Assembly (NCBI GenBank): GCA_017615325.1
Contig: JAGAAI010000078.1
Location: forward strand, 1 to 38,762
Direction of reading: 5' to 3'
Origin: Clostridiales bacterium
Lineage (GTDB): Bacteria > Bacillota > Clostridia > Saccharofermentanales > Saccharofermentanaceae
DNA length: 38,762 nt
Shown: piece after piece, positions 15,992-23,606 of the stretch
Numbering within the stretch: the first letter of the stretch is position 1
How the letters are laid out: every line of letters starts with the position of its first letter
The notes under the pieces: model-generated
The model's input: the letters and a program-made list of their open reading frames with translations, nothing else
Databases searched by the model: none
What the model was told of the DNA's origin: nothing
Translations under genes and position numbers: made by a program

Positions 15992-18900
15992 ATGCAGGAT
16001 AAGTTCTTATCAGAAACAGGTAACGAGTATAAGCTCATATGGTCAGATGAATTTGACGGTTTGGGGATCAACCCATTGTCCTGGAAGGTAGAGACACATC
16101 CTGCAGGATGGATGGAGGGCGACAAACAGGAGTTCTCCGACACCCCGTATCACGTCTATGTAGAGAATAGTATGCTCATAATCAAACCGTCGAAAGTTAT
16201 ATCTTCCGACGGTTCTATCAGTTATACGTCAGGAAGGATCACGACCTTCGGGCTTCATGAATTCAAGTACGGTAAGTTCGAAGCTTCGATCAAGATGCCT
16301 GCGGGCAAGGGACTTCTTCCCGTATTCGAACTAATCCCTTCCGAAGATTATTCGATCGAAGAAGGTTCATGTGACTTCCCGGCTTCAGGCAGGATCACAT
16401 GTGCGACGGTTTTTAACAGTGATCTTGAACATTGCTACAGCGGCATTGGATTCGGTAATCCTCTCATGACCGATATCAATAAGGTGAAGTCAGTAAAGGG
16501 GAATCTTTCTGATGAATTCCATACATATACATGTGAATGGGAACCCGGCCTTATAAGATTCCTTCTTGACGGAGAAGAATACCATCGTGTGTCCTACTGG
16601 TATTCTGCCGGTGAAGACGGGGAGATCAAGCCTTATCCGGCGCCTTTCAACAAGGAATTCTTTATCTGCATCTACCTGTCCATAGGCACACTCGCATCAG
16701 GCATCCCGGATAACAAGGAAGTCTTCGATATGCATAATGCGATGTGTATCGATTACATCAAGGTCTGGCAGAGGGATGAATACGATGAGAATGTGACCTG
16801 CCCAAAGAAGAAATATGACATGCGTCAGGCGGATCCTACGGGTAATTATATCTCAGACAAAAAAGAAGACTGGTCTTTCCACTCTGCACAAGGCGGAGAG
16901 GGAAGAGTGGATTTTGACTACGACCGCATAGTGATCAACTCGACCAATTACGGTGATGTTGATTACGCGGTTCAGTTCTATCAGAGCAAGGTTCCCATCG
17001 AGCCTCATACAAGGTATATGCTGTCCTTTGAGGCGAAGGCTGATGAGGACCGTGAGATATCCGTGGCCGTTACCGCTCCTGACATGAACTGGAAGCGCAT
17101 CATGCAGGACCGCAAGATGAACATAGAACGCAAATGGCAGAAGCATGTCGTCTGTTTTGAATCTGATGAGGACTGCTACGACAATGCAAGGCTCGAGTTC
17201 AATATCGGCAATATGGGATCGGTCGCAACTCTCTTCCTCCGAAATATAAGGATCGAGAAAAAACCGCTTCCTGACAGTTATGCTAAGCCTGTTGCAATAT
17301 GCGGCGCCTGGGACGATTCGGATAACTATAATATGTTCGTTGAAGCCGTGGCCAATTCGAAATACAAAGACAGGTTCTTCCCTGTAAACTTTACCTTCGG
17401 GGTATCTTCTTCGGAACTGGTGTATGAGAAGACCGAACTTGAGTTTGCAGGCCTCATAAGAAGAGTCCGTCCCGTTGCCCTGATCATCTTCGCTGAGATC
17501 ATAAAGAATGAAGAAGTAATAGAACAGCTCATCAAGATGGGCAAAGAAGAGAATATTCCCGTATTCACCGTCCAGAAGCATTTCGACGGATGCATCAATC
17601 TTGATTTCAATTATGCATCCGGATTCGAGAAGATGGTAAGGCATGTGATCGAAGACCATAAGGTCAGCGATGTAATGATGTTCGCTGGATTCAGGGACAA
17701 CAGATTCTCGGAAGAGAGAATAGAGGTCTATAGGAAAGTATTAAGTGAGAACGGAATCGCCTTTAAGGATGACATGCTCTATTATGGTGACTTCCGCGGA
17801 TATACAGTCTCTGAGCGCATGGAGGAGATGATATCTCAGGGCAAGCAACTGCCCAAGGCCATAATCTGTGCGAACGATTCCATGGCTATAGGTGTCTGCA
17901 CCGCATTGAGAAAGAACGGATACCGTGTTCCCGAGGATGTTCTGGTCACGGGCTTTGACGGGATCGTACGGGGGCGTTATAACATCCCCGTCTTATCGAC
18001 CTGCAGCATCGATTATGCTGATTGTGTTGACACCATCTATAAGATTCTTGAAGACCATGAGGCCGGAAAAGGAGACTATCCCGGGACGGTCATGAAGGAA
18101 TACTCTCTTCTTCCAAGATGTTCCTGCGGATGCCAGAGTAAGGACAGTTACGACAGCAACGAGGTGATCGATGCTCTCTCCCGAGATATTGCGGATTCGA
18201 CCCGTCACATGCTCGAACTGGGACGCTTAACATCCAAGATCATCAACAAGGATGATGTCGATGTTGCAGGATCCGTAACTGAACAGCTCATGCAGATCTG
18301 GAACGATGAATACAGTTTTGTAGGTGTTACCGAGAAGAATTCCTGTATCCATGCAGTATATGCCGGTACTGCCGAATCCTGTCAGGTCGGATGCAAATAT
18401 TACGGTTCGAAGAGCCTTATCCCCGATATGGAGTTCCTTACTGATTCCAAGGGGCCCTATAAGATCCTTCTCTGCAAGCAGATCAGCACTGCAGAAGGTT
18501 CCGCAGGCCTGATATTCAGTGCATACAAAGATATTGATCTCCGGGCCCAGCAGAGGTTTGAGGAACTGTCTTTGTTCATGAGCTCGATGATCGATCTTCT
18601 CATTAATAACAGGGCTCTTGTTCAGGCTAATTCTGTCATTAATGATATTTCCCGCAAGGACTATCTTACGGGTCTTTATAACAGGAGAGGCTTTACGGAT
18701 GCCCTAAAGAAGATGATCGGCAATAACGAAAACTCAGCGAGGATCCTCTCACTTATCTCCGTAGATCTGGATAACCTTAAGATCATCAACGACAACTACG
18801 GTCATGATGCGGGTGACTTTGCGATCAGGGGTATAGCAAGGGCGATCACCGCCATTGTCGGAAAGACAGGCATATGCGCAAGGTTCGGAGGCGACGAGTT

Positions 18901-19147
18901 CGTCTGTGCGATAACCGGCAACAGATGGCTGGCCCCGGAACGTGATAACATTAGGTCAAGGATACATGATCACCTGGAGAATGACACGGAATGCCAGTCA
19001 CTGCCGTTCAAGGTCGTATCCAGTATCGGTATCTCAGAACATATAATCGACGATACATTGAACATCAATCTCCTTATGCGTGAAGCTGATACGCAGATGT
19101 ATGCGGATAAGCAGAGCCATAAGACAAAGAGTATTTTCGATCTGTGA
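15992..19147 (+). CDS. GH16-fold / CBM / LacI-type / GGDEF fusion, predicted sugar-responsive diguanylate cyclase
   Basis: This encodes 1051 residues with no signal peptide or membrane helix, so it should be cytoplasmic. Residues 11-262 follow the GH16 (laminarinase-like) fold: LIWSDEFDG at the start, GKFEASIKMPAGKGLLPVFEL in the middle, and FHTYTCEWEPGLIRFLLDGEEY and YIKVWQ at the end. Where GH16 enzymes have GEIDIME, this protein has GRITCAT (133-139), so all three catalytic acids are lost and it should bind sugar without cutting. Residues about 275-424 resemble a CBM4/9 domain, and about 431-710 a LacI/GalR-type periplasmic-binding fold (AIICANDSMAIG, VTGFDG) closing with CSCGC. A GAF-like or helical linker follows (about 725-885). 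The GGDEF domain (about 888-1045) is intact at RFGGDEF (966-970) but has no RxxD inhibitory site. The next gene follows after 12 bases. Confidence 0.85.
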   Translation: MQDKFLSETGNEYKLIWSDEFDGLGINPLSWKVETHPAGWMEGDKQEFSDTPYHVYVENSMLIIKPSKVISSDGSISYTSGRITTFGLHEFKYGKFEASIKMPAGKGLLPVFELIPSEDYSIEEGSCDFPASGRITCATVFNSDLEHCYSGIGFGNPLMTDINKVKSVKGNLSDEFHTYTCEWEPGLIRFLLDGEEYHRVSYWYSAGEDGEIKPYPAPFNKEFFICIYLSIGTLASGIPDNKEVFDMHNAMCIDYIKVWQRDEYDENVTCPKKKYDMRQADPTGNYISDKKEDWSFHSAQGGEGRVDFDYDRIVINSTNYGDVDYAVQFYQSKVPIEPHTRYMLSFEAKADEDREISVAVTAPDMNWKRIMQDRKMNIERKWQKHVVCFESDEDCYDNARLEFNIGNMGSVATLFLRNIRIEKKPLPDSYAKPVAICGAWDDSDNYNMFVEAVANSKYKDRFFPVNFTFGVSSSELVYEKTELEFAGLIRRVRPVALIIFAEIIKNEEVIEQLIKMGKEENIPVFTVQKHFDGCINLDFNYASGFEKMVRHVIEDHKVSDVMMFAGFRDNRFSEERIEVYRKVLSENGIAFKDDMLYYGDFRGYTVSERMEEMISQGKQLPKAIICANDSMAIGVCTALRKNGYRVPEDVLVTGFDGIVRGRYNIPVLSTCSIDYADCVDTIYKILEDHEAGKGDYPGTVMKEYSLLPRCSCGCQSKDSYDSNEVIDALSRDIADSTRHMLELGRLTSKIINKDDVDVAGSVTEQLMQIWNDEYSFVGVTEKNSCIHAVYAGTAESCQVGCKYYGSKSLIPDMEFLTDSKGPYKILLCKQISTAEGSAGLIFSAYKDIDLRAQQRFEELSLFMSSMIDLLINNRALVQANSVINDISRKDYLTGLYNRRGFTDALKKMIGNNENSARILSLISVDLDNLKIINDNYGHDAGDFAIRGIARAITAIVGKTGICARFGGDEFVCAITGNRWLAPERDNIRSRIHDHLENDTECQSLPFKVVSSIGISEHIIDDTLNINLLMREADTQMYADKQSHKTKSIFDL

Positions 19148-19159
19148 CAGGAGGCTCAT

Positions 19160-21472
19160 ATGAAAGACCGCATCAATATAGGGCTTTTGGTCGATGACCT
19201 GGATAATTACTTTTCTGCACAGTGCTGTTATGGTGCCCAGATCGCAGCAGAGGAACTTGATGCCAATCTTTATATTATCCCGGGAAGGTATATTGGTCGG
19301 CCTGACGGAAGATACGGTTCATCCGATTATACATACCAGTACAACACTGCCTATAAGCTCGTCAGCGAGCGTAATATCGATATCCTCTATGTCCTGATAG
19401 GTGTTATCTGTTCCAGAGCCGAGGAGGATGAGGTAAGAGCTTTTGTTGACAGCCTCCCGAAGGTCCCGACAGTCTTCCTCTTTTCCAATTATGAGGGCTA
19501 CAATACAGTCAACTTCGATAACAGATCGGGTATCCGGGATGAAGTAAGACATCTCTATGAGAAACATAATGCAAGAAAGATCGGCTTCGTATCAGGGCCT
19601 CTGTCGAACCGCGATGCTCAGCTCCGTCTCGAAGCCTTTAAGGAGATAACAGGATCATTAGGGATCAAGGAATGCGATTGTCCTATAGTCTTTGGCGATT
19701 TCACCAAGGACAGCGAGAACGTAGTAAATGAACTTCTTGATGACCATATAGATCTTGATGCCATAGTCTTTGCCAACGACAGAATGGCCATAGGAGGATA
19801 TAAGGTCTTATCTGACAGAGGTCTTACTCCGGGTGAAGATATCCTTGTGATGGGATTTGATGACGATGTCGTCGCCAAGTCCATGATACCGCCTCTGTCG
19901 ACCGTTGAAGCCAATTCGGCGGATCTTACCTATCAGGCTGTCATGAATGCCGGCAATTATATCCTGTCCCAGACCCCGACTGATATATCCACAAGGACAA
20001 ATATCATATACCGGAAATCCTGCGGATGCAGCGGTACTGATTATGCCGAGATGTTAAACCGATTCGGGCTTAACGTAAGGGAAGCCAATAAGGAGAACCT
20101 CAAAGTAGCCGTAAGCCGTTATCTTTTAGGTGTGTTCTACACGACAGACGGCGTTGACTATATTAAGGATGCATTGGATCTTTTTATCGACAAGTACGAG
20201 GAATATATCGGAGATACCACCAACGATAAGCTTCAATCGCAGGTCTGCGATTCTTTCTTCGAGTTTGTTAAGACAGACTATGAGGATTATATCTCCGCGG
20301 AGAAACTCTTCAATGCTCTCCGGATGCTGCAGTACCGGGCATATTCGATGTGTGATGACGACAGCATCAAACTCAGGATCTCCGAACTCTTCTCCGAGGT
20401 CTATAGGGACATCGCTTTCAACAATGTCAGGATCACGCAGGAAGTCGTCGATAAGAGGGGAGAGTTAGAGCGCCTTATGAACAGGCAGTCAGGGGAGATC
20501 ACGGTCGATCCTACAACGGAGTATATTCCATATAAGGCCTTGCTTACCGGCATTACGACGATGGGGATCAGCAGGATGTATCTCTATTTCTATCAGGGTA
20601 AGACCACGGTGAGTCCGGATCTTGCATGGAGGTGCCCCAATACTGTCCTTCTCAAGGTCTACTGTGATGAGGACGGTGCTTATGAGATCAACGAAGAACA
20701 GCAGCTCATGCGTACGGAACTGATCTTTGACAATGAGTATGTACCGGATGATGTAAGACATACCATGATCGCAACCCCTGTCTTCTTAGGAGATGATATC
20801 TATGGAGTCCTTGTTGCCGAGACAGAGTGCTCGAACATGGCGATAGTTACGCCTATTGCCCAGCAACTGTCCATAACCGTAAGATCGCTCATAATACTTG
20901 ATGCCCAGAACAAGACGCGGCGTGAGCTGCAGGCATCACTCGATAAATTCATCAGTGCAAATACCATGCTCGATGTTATCGCAAAATCGGATGAACTTAC
21001 TGGCCTTTATAACAGACGCGGATTCCTTAATAATGCGGAGCGCGTCATAAAGGACCCCGAGAACCGGGGACACTTGGCGCTTGTCTTATATGCGGATATG
21101 GATGATCTTAAAAAGGTCAATGATGAATATGGACACGATGACGGTGATTTTGCCATAAGAGAGATAGCAAGTGTCTTAAAGGAAGCTTTCAGAAACGATG
21201 ACATTATCGGAAGGATAGGCGGAGACGAATTTGTGGCATTCGCTCTTGTTGGATCGGACGATGCTGAATCCACCATCAAGTCCAGGATACTGAGGATCGC
21301 TGAAGAACACGATTCCGCATCGGGAAAACCTTATAAGATATCAGTAAGTACAGGTTTCCATTTGTTCCGATGCTCTTCTGATGTTGACATTTACGAGATG
21401 CTGGATATGGCTGATACGGATCTATATCACGAAAAACAAGAAAAAAAGAAGAAAAACGGCTCTTATCGCTGA
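19160..21472 (+). CDS. LacI-type sensor diguanylate cyclase
   Basis: This 770-residue cytoplasmic protein has no membrane helices. Residues 4-292 form a LacI/GalR-type sugar-binding fold (start INIGLLVDDLDNYF, then AIVFANDRMAIGG and DILVMGFDDD), closing with SCGCSG. There is no helix-turn-helix, so it is a sensor and not a repressor. A helical region (about 300-440) and a GAF-like domain (about 445-590) follow. The GGDEF domain (about 605-765) has ELTGLYNRRGF, the metal-binding YADMDDLKKVND and active site GGDEF 687-691. RNDD at 678-681, five residues before GGDEF, is a canonical product-inhibition I-site. AGGAGG lies just after the previous stop, so it is co-transcribed with the GH16-like cyclase. 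No phosphodiesterase gene is in the window. Confidence 0.88.
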   Translation: MKDRINIGLLVDDLDNYFSAQCCYGAQIAAEELDANLYIIPGRYIGRPDGRYGSSDYTYQYNTAYKLVSERNIDILYVLIGVICSRAEEDEVRAFVDSLPKVPTVFLFSNYEGYNTVNFDNRSGIRDEVRHLYEKHNARKIGFVSGPLSNRDAQLRLEAFKEITGSLGIKECDCPIVFGDFTKDSENVVNELLDDHIDLDAIVFANDRMAIGGYKVLSDRGLTPGEDILVMGFDDDVVAKSMIPPLSTVEANSADLTYQAVMNAGNYILSQTPTDISTRTNIIYRKSCGCSGTDYAEMLNRFGLNVREANKENLKVAVSRYLLGVFYTTDGVDYIKDALDLFIDKYEEYIGDTTNDKLQSQVCDSFFEFVKTDYEDYISAEKLFNALRMLQYRAYSMCDDDSIKLRISELFSEVYRDIAFNNVRITQEVVDKRGELERLMNRQSGEITVDPTTEYIPYKALLTGITTMGISRMYLYFYQGKTTVSPDLAWRCPNTVLLKVYCDEDGAYEINEEQQLMRTELIFDNEYVPDDVRHTMIATPVFLGDDIYGVLVAETECSNMAIVTPIAQQLSITVRSLIILDAQNKTRRELQASLDKFISANTMLDVIAKSDELTGLYNRRGFLNNAERVIKDPENRGHLALVLYADMDDLKKVNDEYGHDDGDFAIREIASVLKEAFRNDDIIGRIGGDEFVAFALVGSDDAESTIKSRILRIAEEHDSASGKPYKISVSTGFHLFRCSSDVDIYEMLDMADTDLYHEKQEKKKKNGSYR

Positions 21473-21495
21473 CCTTTCTTATGTAACTTATATAA

Positions 21496-21523
21496 TTGTC
21501 TTTTTATCCCGTAGTAGTACAAT
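21496..21523 (+). promoter_or_regulatory. Promoter for the lipoprotein gene
   Basis: TTGTCT (21496-21501) and TACAAT (21518-21523) are 16 bases apart, 48 bases before ATG 21571. This argues that translation does not begin at the earlier in-frame codon at 21496. Confidence 0.5.
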
Positions 21524-21570
21524 TATCTTCGTTTGAATATTTATTCAATATATTCAGGGAGGATAGAATT

Positions 21571-22794
21571 ATGATTTCCAAAAAAGTGATCGCAGCTGCT
21601 CTTGCGGTCTGCATGTCAGTATCGGTCCTTGCAACGGGATGCTCGACGCTGTCTGACCTTCTCAAGGGCGATAACAAGGTCAAGGATACTGCCGATAGCT
21701 ATATGACCAGGCTCCTCAAAGGCAAGAACACATCAAAGTTCGTTGACGGTGATGTTAAGGATCTTGATCTTACAGATGACCAGATCTCCGTTCTTAAGGG
21801 CATAGGTGAAGTCGCAACTTACACGATCAAGGAGGCTGATGGCAGCAGCAAGTCCGGCGAGGGCAAGGCCACGGTCGAGATCAAGTATGTTGATGCTGAG
21901 GATATCGCAAGCGGTATGGATAAGCTTTCTGACATCCTTGATGAGATCGAAGAAGCAAAGAACACTGAGAAAGAGACTCTCGATCTTGACCTCGTATATG
22001 TAAACGATAAGTGGCTCGTATCTGCCGCATCCGATGAGGAAGCAAAGGACTTCGTAGAAAGCCTGGTAGACGATATCAAGCTGGGTTCTGAACCTGCGCC
22101 GACTACTGAAGAAACAACAACAGAAGCTACAGAGACAACAACAGAGACCACGGAGGAGACGACTACAACAACTACTACAGAAGCTACTTCAGCTAGTTCC
22201 GAGTCTTCTGAATCCTCTGAAGCTACTTCTTCCGAATCCAAGGATACAGAGCCTTCATCCGCATCTGATAAGAAGATCGCAAACTTTGACGAGATGAACT
22301 TCTACATCAACGGCAAGAAGTACACATTGGGTAAGGTTACATTGCAGCAGCTTATCGATGACGGTGTTCCTTTCGATAAGAAGGTTATCAATGCCAAGGA
22401 TACGGTCCTTGAGAAGAACTATCAGTCCAGCGGCCTTTCCTTCGATGTTGCTGATGACTACTACAGTGCCCAGGTCTATGTCCTTAATGACTCAGACAGC
22501 GATAAGCCCATGAGCGAGTGCATGGTAAATGAGATCTATCTGCCCGTGTATGAGGACAGGACACAGAAAGTCCTTACATTCGATTTCGATTACAACGGCC
22601 TGACACCTGATGCGATCAAGGCTAATTCCGGAAAGCCGGATGAAGAGAACACTTATGACAGTGATGACGGAACATATCATTCTTATAAGATCGCTTACAA
22701 GAAGAAATCCGACCGTTATCTGAAAGCAAGCCAGTACAAGTTCGAATACATCAACGATGCACTGCGTTATATCTATATCGAATACATTCCGTAA
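21571..22794 (+). CDS. Predicted lipoprotein with Thr/Glu/Ser-rich linker
   Basis: This encodes 407 residues. The ATG is set by AGGGAGGAT upstream. The N-terminus is a lipoprotein signal ending LATG/C with the lipidated cysteine at C23. An N-terminal domain (about 30-170, KVKDTADSYMTRLLKGKNTSKF...) resembles the small stress-like domains of clostridial lipoproteins, with LDLVYVNDKWLV near its end. A linker of mostly Thr, Glu and Ser (about 173-230) follows, then a C-terminal domain (about 235-407) containing FYINGKKYTLGKVTLQQLIDDG, a pattern seen in many uncharacterised Firmicute lipoproteins. The function is unknown. It probably sits on the outer face of the membrane with the linker spanning the wall. 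Confidence 0.82.
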   Translation: MISKKVIAAALAVCMSVSVLATGCSTLSDLLKGDNKVKDTADSYMTRLLKGKNTSKFVDGDVKDLDLTDDQISVLKGIGEVATYTIKEADGSSKSGEGKATVEIKYVDAEDIASGMDKLSDILDEIEEAKNTEKETLDLDLVYVNDKWLVSAASDEEAKDFVESLVDDIKLGSEPAPTTEETTTEATETTTETTEETTTTTTTEATSASSESSESSEATSSESKDTEPSSASDKKIANFDEMNFYINGKKYTLGKVTLQQLIDDGVPFDKKVINAKDTVLEKNYQSSGLSFDVADDYYSAQVYVLNDSDSDKPMSECMVNEIYLPVYEDRTQKVLTFDFDYNGLTPDAIKANSGKPDEENTYDSDDGTYHSYKIAYKKKSDRYLKASQYKFEYINDALRYIYIEYIP

Positions 22795-22820
22795 AGAAGT
22801 ATAGAGTTTATTGAGTTTAC

Positions 22821-22850
22821 GGGGCTGTCTTACGAGAGTGAGGCAGCCCT
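22821..22850 (+). terminator. Probable terminator after the lipoprotein gene
   Basis: GGGGCTGTCT pairs with AGGCAGCCCT (10 bp, two G-U) around a 10-base loop. It is followed by TGTTTGGATTT, a weak T-tract. Confidence 0.55.
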
Positions 22851-22896
22851 GTTTGGATTTGGCATTTTCTTTCCCGAAAAAATAACAGATCAGGTG

Positions 22897-22925
22897 TTGA
22901 CAGAGAGGGGAATGAGGGGTATTAT
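22897..22925 (+). promoter_or_regulatory. Promoter of the metal-efflux operon
   Basis: TTGACA (22897-22902) and TATTAT (22920-22925) are separated by 17 bases. Transcription would start near 22932, directly before the operator dyad. Confidence 0.8.
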
Positions 22926-22936
22926 TCTCATAGATG

Positions 22937-22962
22937 AACATATGAACAACTATTCATATGTT
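22937..22962. promoter_or_regulatory. ArsR/SmtB-type operator dyad
   Basis: AACATATGAA and TTCATATGTT are perfect 10-base inverted arms around a 6-base centre. The inner TGAACAACTATTCA resembles operators bound by SmtB/CzrA-type repressors. It overlaps the expected transcription start and lies 25 bases before arsR, as expected for autoregulation released by metal. Confidence 0.82.
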
Positions 22963-22987
22963 GTAAAGAATACCGGAGGACAGGATA

Positions 22988-23311
22988 ATGCATGATAAGA
23001 ACCACAGTGCATATGAGATAAAGGGAATGCCCAAAGACGAGCATTTGTCTGACCTTGCAGATCTCTTTAAGATGTTCGCTGATTCCACCAGGGTCAAGAT
23101 CATGTTTGCCCTGATGGATAATGAGCTCTGCGTAATGGATATCTCCGGTATGCTCAATATGACCCAGTCTGCGATTTCACATCAGCTTAAGATACTGAAG
23201 TCGGCCAATCTTGTTACGAACAGAAGAGACGGTAAGACCATCTACTACAGATTGAGTGATGACCATGTCAAATCGATAATCGCCCAGGGATTCGATCATA
23301 TCCTTGAGTGA
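22988..23311 (+). CDS. ArsR/SmtB-family metal-responsive repressor
   Basis: This 107-residue winged-helix repressor has the recognition helix in MTQSAISHQLKILKSANLV and the wing in RRDGKTIYYRL. The C-terminal helix carries D91-x-H93-x10-H104-x2-E107, matching the spacing of the alpha5 zinc site of SmtB/CzrA. The alpha3N site of CadC/ArsR (ELCVCD) is reduced to ELCVMD, with only C48. I therefore expect sensing of Zn(II) or a similar ion (Co, Ni) rather than a thiophilic metal such as Cd/Pb or arsenite. A GGAGG site precedes the ATG. It is the first gene of a three-gene operon with an HMA protein and a P1B-ATPase. Confidence 0.93.
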   Translation: MHDKNHSAYEIKGMPKDEHLSDLADLFKMFADSTRVKIMFALMDNELCVMDISGMLNMTQSAISHQLKILKSANLVTNRRDGKTIYYRLSDDHVKSIIAQGFDHILE

Positions 23312-23349
23312 GCCAAGCCAAGAGAAAAATAAATAAGGAGAATACAAAA

Positions 23350-23565
23350 ATGAAAAAGTCTTACGAAATGGAAGTTGACTGCGCCAACTGTGCAAGGAAG
23401 ATCCAGGAGGCCATTACAAAGGATCCCAGAGTAAAGTTCTGCTCTGTTAACTTTATTTCTCAGAAGATGACGTTAGAAGCTGATGACGATGTCTTTGACG
23501 ATGTCTTCAAGATGGCATGTGATTGCGTTAAGAAAGTAGATCCAGACTGCGAAGTTATCGGCTGA
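23350..23565 (+). CDS. Free-standing HMA metal-binding protein
   Basis: This is a 71-residue heavy-metal-associated domain (ferredoxin-like fold) with CANC near residue 11 as the metal-binding pair. It is acidic after the second strand (EADDDVFDDVF) and has a late CDC and DC. The acidic, Cys-rich character suits zinc or cadmium rather than copper delivery. AAGGAG precedes ATG 23350. An earlier in-frame GTG at 23308 overlaps arsR and places the ribosome binding site inside the gene, so I reject it. The ATPase that follows lacks an N-terminal HMA domain, so this looks like that domain encoded separately. Confidence 0.9.
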   Translation: MKKSYEMEVDCANCARKIQEAITKDPRVKFCSVNFISQKMTLEADDDVFDDVFKMACDCVKKVDPDCEVIG

Positions 23566-23606
23566 TACTGATCAGACACTGCTTTAGATAAAGAATCGAG
23601 GATAAT

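Noticed and set aside
16853..17659. Minus-strand frame of 268 codons opposite the GH16-like gene
   Set aside because: It is antisense to a gene with clear domain matches and has no ribosome binding site or recognisable motif.
21496..21570. N-terminal extension of the lipoprotein
   Set aside because: It would bury the lipoprotein signal peptide, and it overlaps the likely promoter. AGGGAGG fits ATG 21571.
23308..23349. Earlier GTG start of the HMA protein
   Set aside because: It overlaps the end of arsR, and the AAGGAG site lies inside this extension just before ATG 23350.
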